A stretch of DNA of 64,000 nt from Nymphaea colorata (Eukaryota > Streptophyta > Magnoliopsida > Nymphaeales > Nymphaeaceae): assembly GCF_008831285.2 (NCBI RefSeq), contig NC_045147.1, positions 7,844,334 through 7,908,333 on the forward strand, written 5' to 3'. Numbering within the stretch: position 1 is the stretch's first letter; every line of letters starts with the position of its first letter. Shown piece by piece: positions 23,604-35,753 of this stretch. The position numbers and the translations under genes are program-made. A model generated the notes under the pieces. That model saw only the letters and a program-made list of their open reading frames with translations, made no database searches and had not been told where the DNA came from.

Positions 23604-24015
23604 TGTAATGCCCCAAATGTTTAGTCTCGTATCGAAGATTGTGAGGAATCTTCAAGGGTTTATAAAGGGGGTCATTGATGAGAAGATTGTCCTAGTTCCT
23701 AGCCTTCTTGAGGCTAGAGCTGAAACTGCTAGGGGGCGGGTCGGGATCCGCCGAAGCAGGGGCCCAAGCCCGGGAGTGGATTGGGTTGTTATAGTGGTAT
23801 CAGAGCCAGTTTCAACACTCGAACGAAGATTGTGATGCCCCCAGATGTTTAGTCTCGTAACGAAGATTGTGAGGAATCTTCAAGGGTTTATAAAGGGAGT
23901 CATTGATGAGAGATTGTAATGGCTTCTTACCTTTTTGAAGCTGGAGCTGAAACTGCTAGGGGGCGAGTTGGGATCCGTCAAACCAGGGGCCCGAGCCCGA
24001 GAGTGGGTTGGGTTG

Positions 24016-24020
<5 letters not shown>
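23604..24020 (+). mobile_element. TRIM-like element: two 190-bp LTRs around a 37-bp interior
   Basis: LTR a is 23604-23793 (TGTAATGCCC to GGGTTGTTATA) and LTR b is 23831-24020 (TGTGATGCCC to GGGTTGTTATA), highly similar throughout. Directly after LTR a, with one base between, is TGGTATCAGAGCC (23795-23807), the tRNA-iMet primer site. Only about 24 more bases precede LTR b. No polypurine tract is evident. It is either a terminal-repeat retrotransposon in miniature or the remains of a larger element after deletion. Target duplication was not found; the right side runs into an AT repeat. Confidence 0.75.
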
Positions 24021-24078
<58 letters not shown>

Positions 24079-24185
24079 TCTATCTCTCTCTTCAAAATCT
24101 TCTTCTCTCTCTCTCTATCTCTTAGATTTAAGATCTTTCTTTTACAAATTTTCGTATATGTATATATACAACTATATATACATAC
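24021..24185. repeat. AT microsatellite and pyrimidine-rich repeat
   Basis: A pure (AT)n tract runs to about 24076, followed by TCTC-rich sequence resembling the tandem units at 15712-15867. Confidence 0.8.
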
Positions 24186-25107
24186 ACATACATCCCTCTG
24201 TCTCTCTAAATTTTTTCGTTCTTCTTTTTTCAAAATGTCTTTCTCTTTATATTTCTCTTTCTTCCTATTCCTCTTGACTTAAACTCTTCCTTTTTTTCTT
24301 TTATTTTTTTCATTCTTTTGAATATCGCTTTCTCAATGCCTAAGTTTTTAATTTTCATTTATCGACTTCATTAAGACCAAAACTCAAGTAATGACTTAGT
24401 ATTGGAATCATGTTTCATGGTTATAATCCCATTTTATTTTTCTGTTCATGTGAATATTTAAGACAAGCATATAAATAATTCTAGATATATGTGATGATTG
24501 GTACATTCTTAGATGAATGACATGGTATAACTGAATAATTTGCTTTCAATCATACAAAATCAACATATTCATGCATTCACATTCACTTGTAGAATTCATG
24601 AATGATCACAAACACCTCTCTAAGAGAACTTATGCAAGATGAGATGAAGTTCTAGCTAAGTAGTAGCCAAATTGGAGCAAAATCTTAAACCTACTTAAGT
24701 TCTTAAGTGAACACTAAATCGATTTCGAAAAACATTTACAAAATATCATATTATCTTCCAAAGGTTTCCAAATGATATTTGCAAAGGTTTCTTGATTCAA
24801 AAATCTCTCAAATCAGAACGGTTTTCTCAAATGATCCTTTAAAAGTTTCTCATCCAAAAGTTTGAAACATTAAATCTTTTTAACATTATTTCCAAGCACC
24901 ACAATGCATTTAGAATGAATAAGATGTTTAAGTAAAATAAATGGCATCGAGAATAAGCATAGCCTTTGGATTGGTTACCCCAGTAAAGGCACTATGAATG
25001 ACCAATCCTCATACTGACAAGCGAGTTCTTTTCTCTCTCATTTCAAAAATTAAAACTTTATATTTCTAAAGCACTTCAAAACCAAATTAAATTTTAGGAT
25101 GGAAACA
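24186..25107 (+). mobile_element. Right part of the 5' LTR of element C
   Basis: It tracks 34857-35753 through landmarks such as tttcatttatcga, agtaatgacttagtattg, taatttgctttcaatcat and gcatcgagaataagcata. It ends GGAAACA at 25107, matching the 3' LTR end GCAAACA at 35753. No gene lies within it. Confidence 0.8.
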
Positions 25108-25109
25108 AA

Positions 25110-25128
25110 TGGCAACTGTGATGGAACC
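25110..25128 (+). other. Primer-binding site of element C (decayed)
   Basis: TGGCAACTGTGATGGAACC starts two bases after the LTR end. Tat/Ogre elements typically use a tRNA complement of the form TGGCGACTCCGCTGGGGA; this site agrees at most positions. Confidence 0.5.
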
Positions 25129-26065
25129 TGTCATCGTTTGGTTATGATTACCATTGATGTATTTTCACTTACTTGAACATCTTCTATATTGCCGATGTTA
25201 AAGCACGTCCCTTTCTTGGCTCTTGGCCTTGACCCCATCGATATTACATTACATTGCTTGGTGATTGCATTTGCTTTATTGCATACATGACTATTTTAAG
25301 GGGATCAATCATGTTCACCAAGCTCTAGGATGAAACATAATAATCTTCCTCAATTTTAGGCTTGAATGAAAACAATGCTTGTTTCTTCTACCTTATTTTA
25401 ATCACTATCTTACACAATATTGCATTAAAGACAACCGATTTTGCCTGTTTGCTCATATTTCAAGGTTTCCCATACCTATTTGTCCAGGTCATCATGTTAT
25501 TGGGCTTGGTTTTAGGTGGTAGGACATGACTAAGTTTTACAACTGGACCACACCATGGGCAAAAAAGTTCCTTCGTTAGTATCATGAGTGATAATTTGTG
25601 GTATATTGATGGATGACCAAGAAGAAATAAAGAACCTTACTCTTAGTTGCCTAAGGAAGAATTTATGCTAGCACTAAACCATTTGGATAAAGTATATAAG
25701 CATAATTCAATGTTGGATTATTGTGATGCAAATTTATCTTAATTAGACCCCTATACCCTTTTTCTTTAAAATTTGTTACATGACAGATGTATAGAGCGTT
25801 GGATGTGCACAAAACCTATGTAGTGATTTACAATCTCATTATATACCCCTATCTTATATCGTCCTTGTTAACTTTGTCGATTTCTCATTAATTTAATCTT
25901 TATCCTTTAGAGTCTTCACTCAAAATGTATTATTTCCAATGTCACATTCTCTTATGATTACATTCTCTTTAGGGAAGGACTTGAATGGTCTACTTGTGTT
26001 TCCATTAAGTCTAGACCCTTGGCTCCCAAATGGTATCAGTCTTGGCATCCCACCTTTTTTCAAAT
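25129..26065 (+). other. Untranslated leader of element C
   Basis: About 0.9 kb between the primer site and the first protein-like sequence, AT-rich with no supported frame. A long leader is common in Tat/Ogre elements. Confidence 0.5.
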
Positions 26066-27005
26066 ATTTTCTTCTTACTTTGGGGAATATCAGTTAGAGA
26101 CTATGGTAGCCGTAGGAATGCAATCAGTGGATGAGAATTTGGTGCATGCAATTGCCGAGCGATGGAACCCAAGGACCTCCTTTTTTTGGTTTTTGTGAGA
26201 AAAAATGACAGTATTATTGGATGAATTTGCTGAAATACTAGACCTCCCTACCCTGACTTGTAATCTAGATGACCCATTGGAGAAACAATTTCTCATGAAC
26301 CTGACTAAGGTTAATGCAAATGACCTTATAGCTCATTTATTGGACAAAAGACTTGGCCTCTAGTAAGAAACAATGAGAACCAAAGCATCAACCTAAACAA
26401 CCTACACAAAGAATTTGGAGCCTATGTTGAGCCTTTCACCTTATCTTGAAAAGTCATAAGAAGAATCAAGCACTGCATGATGCTTTGCACAGTGGAAGTA
26501 ACCCTCTTCACCAAATGGAACAAACCTCCTAGATGTTTGGTCACCCAACTTTTTCGGATATGGGGACATAGAGGCACTTGATACTTCTTAGTAGCAATGA
26601 CAGCCTTGGCTTTCTTTTATCAAGAACTCACCCACTTCACCATCGGAGACACAAACTATGTGGAATGATGCACATATGATTTACAATCATAGTTTCTCAA
26701 GCATGGTAGACTCCTCGCCAGTTTATTTAAAAACATTGATGAATCGTTAATCATCTTGGAACATCGCCATTTGATCGAGCAGCTAAATGGAGAAGAGATC
26801 GTTTGAGATTATTATGATCATCGCCAAAGTCCACTTAGATACATTCACCATTACCATGGTTGTACCACAATTCTTGGGCTCCTATTTTATATTTGATTAT
26901 TGTGCTGATAGATACATGAGACAATTCTCTCAAAGTCAAAAAACAGTTTTCGTGCATGCACTGATCGTAGATATTCCTAAATTCAACCTTACCACTCCTC
27001 AATAG
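26066..27005 (+). pseudogene. Extra pre-gag ORF of element C with plant-mobile-domain-like segment
   Basis: Read through stops, the plus strand gives AIAERWNPRTSFFWF, EKMTVLLDEFAEILDLPTL, and further on FTITMVVPQFLGSYFIFDYC. The pattern W-x-x-T-x-x-F-x-F then E-x-x-(V/T)-x-L-x-(D/E)-x-x-x-x-L-x-L is that of the plant mobile domain, also present in the host MAIL/MAIN proteins. Ogre-type elements carry an extra ORF before gag. At least eight stops are present, so this is a relic. The PMD assignment needs a profile search. Confidence 0.5.
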
Positions 27006-27306
27006 GTGGCATTGTTTATAATAGCTTGACAAAGATGGAAGACACATATATTTACACTTGGATCATAGGCCCAGTAGTAAAGAAGGAATACACCGAGTGG
27101 TGGGATGCCAACCAACTACCATCCATCATTCCTTAAAAGTTTATGTTGCCAACTTTGTACTCTTTGTTTTGTCTTCAGTCATTGTCAACTTTGATTAAGT
27201 AATGTTTTCTATAGATGTAATCTTTAAACTCTTAATGTAATATAGACCTTCATTTTGTCATCATTTCCCTTCAATAACTCTTCATTTTTCTATCTCATCA
27301 GGTAGC

Positions 27307-28230
27307 ATGAAGATTGAAACAAGAGCACAAGCTAAGCAAGCCCCTCACGTGAAACTTCATCTTTCGATCCTATTGCAAGAACATTTGGCTTTTCAACAAT
27401 TGAACCAGAGGGCTACCATATGTTTTGGTTGTTTATGAATCACTTCATGAGGGAGCAAGAAGAACAAAAGTCTCTTATGGTTGCTCTAAAACCAGCAAAT
27501 GAAAAGCCTACCAAACAAAAAAGAAATAAGAAAAACAACAAGCCTTCTCCTATAGATCAGGATAAAAACCATTTAGATTTGGACTCAACAACCAGTAAGG
27601 ATGAAAAGCCTGAATTGTCTTTACAAAAATAAAAGACAATGAAAAAAAGCATGAAAGGAAAAGAAATCGTGGAGAATAGCAGCTCACTCAGCACTATATC
27701 AAGTAAAACTTCGAAGGAGAAGCCATCAATAAAGATGGAAGCCTACCATGAAGGGAAAAAAGACAAAGAAGTATACCCCAAGCAGCAGCTCAAACAACAA
27801 GAGTTTTGAAGAGAAAGTGAAAGAAGTCAAGGGCAAAAAAAAACCATGGTCAGAGTTAGGCAAATCAAGGAACGACGAAAGTCCAACTAATCACAAGTTT
27901 TACGAAATGGAGAGAAGAATGAACAACTTTGAAATTAGGGGGAAGGGAAAACATTTGTACTCATGTAAAGATTATTACCTAGGCATTAAAGGAGATGAAA
28001 ATGTGAAGGGTTTGCCTAAAAAGTTCGTCAAGTATGATAGAACTACTTGCCCACATGTTCACCTTTTAACATTCACCAATGATTGCTACAAAATTTGGAC
28101 AAATAACAAACCATTGTTTCACTACTTTCCAAGGAGTCTCGAAAGCATTGCTGCACAATGATATAAAGAAAATGTTAACTCAGTTGAACTTAAGTAATTT
28201 GATAAGATAGTTAACATTTTCATTGAGAAT
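27307..28230 (+). pseudogene. gag: gag of element C
   Basis: A lysine-rich start (MKIETRAQAKQAPHVKLHLS) is followed by capsid-type sequence around 27985-28170: KGLPKKFVKYDRTTCPHVHL and PLFHYFPRSLESIAAQ, then a stop where Tat elements have W-Y. The KYDGT-x-C-P-x-x-H motif is characteristic of Tat/Ogre Gag. Frames are broken at about 27420, 27632 and 28161. Confidence 0.7.
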
Positions 28231-28767
28231 TTGAGCAAAATGTCCTCATGGCTCTAACTCTCAGTATGCTTTGCAGTCTTCGTCAAAAACAATGAGAAAG
28301 GGCTCAAGAATTTACCCAAAAATAGAGAATTCAATGTAATAAGATGAATGAGCCTATCTCTGAAACATAAGCTTTATCACTTGTCAGAAAAAATCTTGCC
28401 CAACTATTGAAAAGTCTTATCCACAATGCTCCAATGATGATCTTTGTATGAGTTGATCAAATAAGTAGATTCAATAGAGGAATGAACTCAAGAAGACAAT
28501 TATTGCACCCAAGTACAAAAAAGAGGGTAAGAAAGAAAAAAACACAGTTATCTGCTCACTTCATAGCAAATGTCGGTACTCAAAAAGACAATAGCAATAA
28601 TTATGAACATGACAAAGAGACAAACTGTAGAAAAACACACAACTGCCCGTGAGAAACGAAAAAGGAATGAACAAACACCCAGGATGAGTTATGACCAGAA
28701 GTTCACTCCCCTCAATCAACCTCGCGAGAAGATCCTAGAATACCTCATTGCCAAATGAATTATCATC

Positions 28768-29040
28768 TTGCCAAAAAATTTGGAACCTCCAAAAATGATG
28801 GGAAGTGATAAAGAAAAATTATGTAAGTTTCATCATGCTCCTGATCATGATACCGATGATTGTTTTGTCCTCAAGAATATCATCCAAGATTTCATTAATG
28901 AAGATCTCAAGGTCCATGATGATATCATTCTTGAGGTATTGATGGATTCATTCTCTAATCATGGAAAGACATCACTCCACCACAATCATATTGGTTACTA
29001 CGCTCCTGTATTATCCACAAGAGTACATCCAACCTTGTGA
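28768..29040 (+). pseudogene. Zinc-binding C-terminal gag segment of element C
   Basis: CKFHHAPDHDTDDCFVLKN at about 28825-28880 corresponds to the C-x-F-H-x8-D-T-x-x-C-x-x-L-K signature between Gag and protease in Tat/Ogre elements. The frame is open for 90 codons and ends before the protease. Confidence 0.65.
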
Positions 29041-29282
29041 TGGAGACAATTCACACCAAGTTATGGTAACTAATCAAAATAAGCAACCTTTAGACTTAAT
29101 TGGTATGATGAACAACAAGACAGAAGGTGATGATCTTGAGTCATCAAATGACTCCCCAAACGAGGATCCATGTCATCTGGATGATGTCATCCCTTTGGAA
29201 GAATGTCTTATTGAGAAAGACTTGATTCGAGCTTCCAAAGACCAGTCAATCACTTTTATAGAAAGGAACCTTTCAAAATAGG

Positions 29283-29470
29283 GATGTTACCATGAATATG
29301 CTCTCTACATCGCTGTCCATATTAATAAGATGATTGTGCCACATGCATTGATCGACAAAGAAAGTGGCCTAAATATTTTTCATGATCTCACGGCCAAGGC
29401 TTTGAGATTTCGGGAAAACAAATATCATCCTGATGAAACCAAGATCTATGAATATGATAGTTGAAGCCTG
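29283..29470 (+). pseudogene. Aspartic protease of element C, active site altered
   Basis: YIAVHINKMIVPHALIDKES corresponds to the Tat protease start, where the active-site loop is normally L-I-D-N/T-G-S. Here it is LIDKES, so the glycine has become glutamate. A stop follows at about 29462. Confidence 0.6.
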
Positions 29471-30471
29471 AATAGCAGAGGAACCCTCATCATGGATGTG
29501 ATCATCGAATGCACCAGTCATTGTATTTTATTTTATATGGTCGATTTACCCCTATCATACAATTTGTTTTTGAGATGACCTTGGATCCACAAAATATGAG
29601 GTTTCCTATCCATTCTTCACCAATGCATCATGTAGAATTTTGGTCCATCTGTCATCATCATACGTATAGAAGACCCGATCAAGAGATTAATACAACCAAT
29701 GCTCCCTAGAACAATTAACTCGGTGGATGTACCCAACATAAGGGCAACAAAAAAAGCACCTTTGGAAGAATGAATGTAGAGCATGGAGGTAGGTGAATAA
29801 TCCAGAAGTGCCTATACTATCTCAAGTAGTCGTCTGAACTATCAAGAACATCCCTTATATGCTCATTTCTTGAGAAACTCCAAGAGATTTCAGTTACTTT
29901 TGAAATGTGGCTACCGTCCGTTCGTTCACTGACATTGGGGAGAATGAAGATGACATCTTACAACCAATCATCATCTCCTTTTAAATGAACACAAGAGGAT
30001 TTGTGTACCCTGGAGAAGTGTGAAGAAGACCACATTGGCTAATAGTATTCACCTTCATTTTCAAATCCTCCTATCAATTTTGTGATCTTAATTTGTACTT
30101 TTCTAGTCTCATGGGAGGACCCCCTCTATGAATTAAGAACTTTTTATATGCAATGCAAGTAATATCTTATTATGATTATCAATTTCAATTTTGTTCAGTT
30201 TTCTTTCATCATCCTCTTTACAAAATGTCAAAATTCAACATGTCTCAATTCATTCTTTTTTCCTTGAGAGTCCCCACACGAAGCATTTTGTCAAAATAAA
30301 ACTTACGACAACACTTGAGTCATATTACCTGAATTTACTTAGATTCAAAAACAAGAATATTCCTCATCCTTGGTTAACAATCTAATTGAATAAATTAACA
30401 TTGAAACCAATAAGAATCCTAAGATCCTTCAAATTGACACTAGTTTATCAACAGAAAAAAATAAAAAGATA

Positions 30472-31083
30472 GTGAACTTTCTTATAAGCCACCAAGAAGT
30501 TCTTGCATGGACCTATAAAGATATACCAGACCCAGACACCAAACTGGATGTGCATTGTTTGCCTCTAAGTCCCAATTGCAAGCTAGTAAAACAAAAGTTG
30601 TCCAAGCTTGATCATCAACTAAAAGGATCCATAAAAGAAGGACTAGAGGACCTACTAAAGACAAAACTTATTTGTGTCATTGATTATCCCGAATGGTTAG
30701 CTAATATCATCGTTGTCCTCAAGAAAAATGGCAAAGCCATCATAGTATGCATTGACTTTCGAGACCTGAATAAACTCATACCAAAAGATGATTATCCTCT
30801 TCCAAACATCGATTTATTGGTAGATAGTCCTACAGGTCATGCCATGTTCTCTTTTGATATTCAAGGTACAACCAAATCACATTGGCAGTCAAGGATCCCC
30901 AAAACCGCTTTTACCACGCCCTGTGGCACTTTCTGTTACACGATAATACTATTTGAATTAAAGAATGCTGAAACAACTTATCAAAGAGCTATGGTTTCCA
31001 TCTTCCATTACCAAATATATAAAATCATAAATGCATATATTGATGACATCTTAATCAATCTAAGGCAAGAGGGATCACACTAA
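30472..31083 (+). pseudogene. Reverse transcriptase of element C
   Basis: A 203-codon open frame begins in the Tat-type pre-RT segment (EVLAWTYKDIPDPDTKLDVH) and contains KTKLICVIDYPEWLANIIVV, CIDFRDLNKLIPKDDYPLPN, KTAFTTPCGTFCYTIILFEL and the catalytic YIDDILIN near 31035. The usual G-Y-N-Q motif after the catalytic FD reads QGTTKSHWQS and is degraded. The frame stops at 31083 and resumes after a shift. Confidence 0.8.
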
Positions 31084-31189
31084 AACTATTGACCAAATGT
31101 TTGAGAAATTCTTACAGTACAAGCTTCATTTGAATCGTTAAAATGTGTGTTTGGGGTTGAATCTGGTAAACTTTTGGATTTCATGGTTA

Positions 31190-31720
31190 GTAAGAGGTGG
31201 ATCTTACTAAAGCAAAAATGATCATCGATATGCAACCACCTACCAATATCAAGGAACTACGAAGTTTACAAGGGTGAATCCAATCTATCAGACGATTCAT
31301 ATCCAATCTAGCTATCAGATGTGACCCATTCAACCAGTTGCTAAGGAAACACATCAAATTTGAATGAGGTCTTGAATGCCAACAATTATTAGAAATGATC
31401 AATAAATACCTTTTAAAATTACCATTCATAAATCCCTCGGTGTTAGATACACCATTGCTACTTTACATCATAGTAAATGAGTCGGCATGTAGCAACTTTT
31501 TGGCATAGTATGAGGAAGGAAGCCACATCGAGCATGCAATAGATTATGTCAACAAATTTTTTATCAATATGAAAAGAAGTACTCTTCCATGGAAAAAACT
31601 TGTCTAGCATTGGTTTAGATACGTCAGAAGTAAGACATTATTTATTAGCTTGTGAGATCAAAATACTCTTCAAGTTAAATCCTCTTAGGTTATATTTTAG
31701 AGCAGTCATTCCTTAATAGG
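31190..31720 (+). pseudogene. RNase H (first) of element C
   Basis: KAKMIIDMQPPTNIKELRSL then IRRFISNLAIRCDPFNQLLR marks the RT-RNase H connection. LLLYIIVNESACSNFLA and the segment YVNKFFIN around 31480-31560 follow the RNase H fold order, with several stops. Confidence 0.6.
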
Positions 31721-31797
31721 TGCATCGCCAAGTGACAAGTTTTACTGATGCAATATGATCTTGAATATATGCTCCAAAAAAATCAAATGACAAACGA

Positions 31798-32133
31798 TTG
31801 AGATCAGTTAGTAACTTTCCTCAGTACGAAGAAATCATAATAGATGATGGATTTTCTAATAAACACATGCTAAGATCGAAAGTGGCCCAAGTATGGAAGA
31901 TGTTTTTTTATGGATTCAAAACTGTGATGAGATCAGGTACAAACATTTTACTTATCACTCTAGAAGATGAAATGATTTCATATTCTTTGAAACTCGACTT
32001 TTCATGTTCTCATAACATGGCTGAATATGAAACCCTCATACAAGGACTTCGTTCTTTATTGAGTTTCCAAGTAAAAATGGTGCATGCCTTCAGTGACTCA
32101 CAACTTATCATCAACCAAGTGATTGGAGAATAA
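31798..32133 (+). pseudogene. Second, archaeal-type RNase H (aRNH) of element C
   Basis: A 111-codon open frame includes ISYSLKLDFSCSHNMAEYET, LIQGLRSLLSFQVKMVHAFS and DSQLIINQVIGE, the E-Y-E-A-L and D-S-Q-L-V-x-N-Q motifs of archaeal-type RNase H. A second RNase H of this type after the RT-linked one is a known feature of the Tat lineage of plant Ty3 elements. Confidence 0.75.
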
Positions 32134-32539
32134 TAGGGCAAAGATGAAAATTTGGTGTTGTATCAAGAGATCGCCACCTCTTTGATCCATCAGTTTGAAG
32201 AAGTACCACTGGATCACGTAAAGAGAGGGCAACCCATTGTGGTGGCCTCACAAGCTTATGATTCACTATCTCTTTTTGAGCGAACGAAGCAATCCGTTCT
32301 TTTGAGATTGAAAAAATAAAGCATCCCACTTTTGAAGCAATGAAACATGTTCATCATATCTAAGAGGAGAATATGTCTTGGTATCATGATATCAATAGTT
32401 ACATTGAGAGTGGAAGATTCTAGACTGGAATGCCTAAAAAAGAACGAAAAACAATTCAGCGTATGTCAGCAAGGTACTTTATTCTTCCAGGAGTGCTATA
32501 CAGGTGAAGATTTAGTATCGAATACTCGAGTGTCTTGAC

Positions 32540-33620
32540 GAGGGTGAGACAAAGGAAATCATCGAAGAGTTACATCGAGGAGATTATGGGGCCATGTTGG
32601 TTACCAAACCCTCACCAAGCAAATCATTTGTGCAAGATATTATTGGCCTACTATACAAAAAGATTGCTAACAATTTATCAAAAGATGTAAATAATGTTAG
32701 TTGTATGCTCCTACATTTCCATGCACCAGCCTCTCACTGTCATTCTATAACATCCCCTTGATCATTTTAAATATGGGCATTTGATGTTCTCAAACTGATA
32801 ACCGTTGCACTTCTAACGGCCATAAGTATTTGTTCACTGCAATAGACTATTTTACCGAATGAGTAGAAGTCATTACACTTAGAACAGTAGAAGGGCATCA
32901 TGTAAGGTTCTTCATTCACAAATTTTTTTTGTGTATATTTAGAGTCACACATGATATAGTATATGATAATGAGACTCGCTTCAAAAATGAAAAGATGAGG
33001 CAACTATACAGCAAATACCATATCATGCATCTTTGTTCAGCTCTTTATTACCTCAAAGGTAATGGGCAAGCAGAAGCTACTAATAAGATCCATCTTGGAA
33101 CAAACAATGGAAACAAAAAAAAAAAAACTGGCATGAAAAAATATACAATGCCTTGTGGGCATATCACACTACTATGAGGACTCCAACAAATTTTATTCCA
33201 GCAGAGCTAGTCTATAGAACAGAAATGGTTTTATTGTTGCATGTATTAAAACCCACTTTGAAGTTCGCTTCTCTTATAGAATTTCTTATAAATTAATATT
33301 AGCAGAAAATACTAAAGCAACTTGATTTGTTAGATGAAGATATGCTAAAAGCGGCTGAGCATGCTTAAACCTATCGTCAAATGGTAGCTAGACAATTTGA
33401 CAAGTCAGTTATTAAGAGACATTTCAAAGTGAATGACTTGGTCCTACGATTTGTAGTGTACCTAAGATGACGACCTCGTGGTAAGTGGGCATCGAACTAT
33501 GAAGACTCTTATGTTATTAAAGAAGTCTTGCCCCATAACTCATACTAGTTGATTGATGTTGATGGGGTCGAACTTACCAATCTCGTTAATGCTCTTCACC
33601 TCAAGAAATTCTATACTTAA
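32540..33620 (+). pseudogene. Integrase of element C
   Basis: Around 32820-32870 the translation HKYLFTAIDYFTE has the first catalytic aspartate of the integrase core. IVYDNETRFKNEKMRQLYSK supplies the second and LKGNGQAEATNK the glutamate (about 33055-33090). The zinc-binding part upstream is badly degraded. A 12-A run at about 33116-33127 sits at a frame break. Confidence 0.7.
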
Positions 33621-33764
33621 TCCTCTTGTATCCACTTTTCAATAAATGATAAATACATGTGTTCTTAGTATTTGATCTATTATCCATTTAAATTTTCTTC
33701 AGTTGTAAAAAGTATTGATTACATTGGGGCATTTTTTTATTACTATCATTCAAAACTTGAGAGC

Positions 33765-33985
33765 AAACTCATGTAGGTAAGGGGTTAAGTCTGCAATACA
33801 ACCCAAGAGCAACCCATGTAGGTAAGGGTTAAGCCTGCAATGCAAGCCAAAGCAACTCATATAGGTAAGGGGTCGAACCTAAACTCATTGTCACACCCAT
33901 CCAGGTAAAGGGTCAAACATGCAAAAACTCAAATAACCCATTCAGGCAAGAGGTTAAACCTGAGATGTCACTCCAAACGTGTTTT
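33765..33985. repeat. Imperfect tandem repeats downstream of integrase
   Basis: A unit of about 45 bp containing a (c/t)gtaggtaaggggttaa-like core recurs at least five times (for example at 33776, 33818, 33859, 33907 and 33946). It lies between integrase and the 3' LTR, where Tat/Ogre elements often carry tandem repeats. Confidence 0.75.
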
Positions 33986-34059
33986 TGTTAAAAATCTGGG
34001 GTGCTTATCTCTGTCACTAAACGGTGGCATGCGTCAGCTTAGTAACAAAGAGAGGCATC

Positions 34060-35753
34060 TGTTATTGCCCCCAATTTTATCAAAAGACTGTAGTCTATTT
34101 TATTCAAACAAGATTCTCACTTATTTCAACTATTTTTTTACAGTGATTTGAATATAATTTTGGACCTCGAGCCCAAACTCAACCCAAGGGAGACTCCTAT
34201 ATCCATATCCAAGACTAGTTCTCAACCACTTGATCCAAAATGGATCTTTGGATCCATATCTAAATCCAAATGCAAGATTTAAATCCAAAATTCAACTTTA
34301 GATCAAGATTTGGATCGAAATCCAAGTTTTAGATCATAAATGCACACATTGATCCAAAATACAAAGCCAAGATCTGTAATTGAGCCCAACGAAAGATTAA
34401 GTCCAAACTAAGAAATTTGACCTATAAAGCCGTTCCAAAATTCAAAACCAAAGTTTGGATCCAAATCGAGAATTTCAATTCAAAATCCAAAGTCGAGGAC
34501 AAAATAACAAATTTCGATGCTATTGAGCATCGTGTGCGCATGCACGGACCTTTCCTTTGTTTTGCATCTCAATCTTGTGCCAACAAACTTTAAAAATATG
34601 TTTTGAGCCTAAACCACTCACCCATTCCTCGATTCGAGCTTCAAGCATTGACTAGAATGCATTTAAGACCAAGCGAACACGATACGTATCTAAAACGAGC
34701 CAGAAACCACTCAAAATGAAGTTAGCCCCATTTGTAACAAAAGACCATTTTACCCTTTAAAATATGTGTTTTAAGAAATGATTTTTATATTTTTTTATAT
34801 GTGGAACCTCCCTGGGAGCCATGGATGTGAAAGCCACCCGTTAGTGGTCCAAAACATCCCTCTCTCTCTCTTTAAAAATTTTCTTTGTTCCTTTTCAAAA
34901 TCTCTTTTGCTTTCTCCTTATTCCTCTTGGCTTAAAATCTTTTTTTTTTCATCCTTTTGAATATCTCTTTCCCAAGACCTACGATTTTAATTTTCATTTA
35001 TCGAGTTCACTAAAACCAAAACTGAAGTAATGACTTAGTATTGAAATCATGCTTGATGGTCTACAAACTTATTTTACTTTTCAATTTTTTTTCGTTTCAA
35101 GAGAATGTTTAGGATAAGTATGGAAATAAATCCAAATGTATGTGATGATAAAGATATCCGTAGATGAATAATATGGTGGGAATGAATAATTTGCTTTCAA
35201 TCATATTGACTTAATGCATTCACTTGTGGAATTCATGAATGGTCATAAACACCTCTATAAGAGAACTTAAGTAAGATGAGAAGAAGCTCTAGCTAGGTAG
35301 TAGCTAAATTAGAACAAGATATTAAACCTATTTAATTTCTTAAGAGAACACTAAATTGATTTCGTAAAGAAATATGCAAAATATCCATATTATCTTGCAA
35401 AGATTTCCAAATGATATATGCAAAGGTTTCTTTAATTCAAAGATTTCTCAAATCAAAATAGTTTTTATTCTCAAATGATCTTTCAAAATTTTTTAATCCA
35501 AAAAGTTTGAAACATTAAATCTTCAACATTATTTCCAGGCATGACACCACATTTAGAATGAAAATGATATTTAAGTAAAACTAAAATGCATCGAGAATAA
35601 GCATAACCCTTGGATTGGTTAACCCAAGTAAAGACACTATGAATGACCAATTCTCATACCGATAGGTGAGTCATTTTCTCTTTCATTTCAAAAAAATAAA
35701 ACTTTATATTTCTAAGGCACTCCAAAACTGAAATAAATTTTGGGATGCAAACA
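34060..35753 (+). mobile_element. 3' LTR of element C (about 1.69 kb)
   Basis: Starts TGTTATTGCCCCC after a purine tract (aacaaagagaggca, 34043-34056) and ends GCAAACA. Its left half matches 13529-14335 and its right half matches 24186-25107, showing that the uninterrupted LTR joins these two distant segments. Confidence 0.8.

Larger units (their letters stand above)
13529..35753 (+). mobile_element. Tat/Ogre-type Ty3 retrotransposon C, about 22 kb including nested insertions
   Basis: Its left end at 13529 matches the start of the 3' LTR at 34060, and the right part of its 5' LTR (24186-25107) matches 34857-35753. The flanking pentamers are CCCAT (13524-13528) and CTCAT (35754-35758), an imperfect 5-bp target duplication. 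Between the LTR halves lies about 9.8 kb including younger elements. The coding region has the Tat/Ogre order: extra ORF, gag, protease, RT, RNase H, a second RNase H and integrase, all broken. LTR halves are roughly 80-85% alike by eye, so this is an old insertion. Confidence 0.7.

Noticed and set aside
26090-26296. Minus-strand frame of 68 codons opposite the PMD-like relic
   Set aside because: It is antisense to the recognisable plus-strand protein sequence and has no domain of its own.
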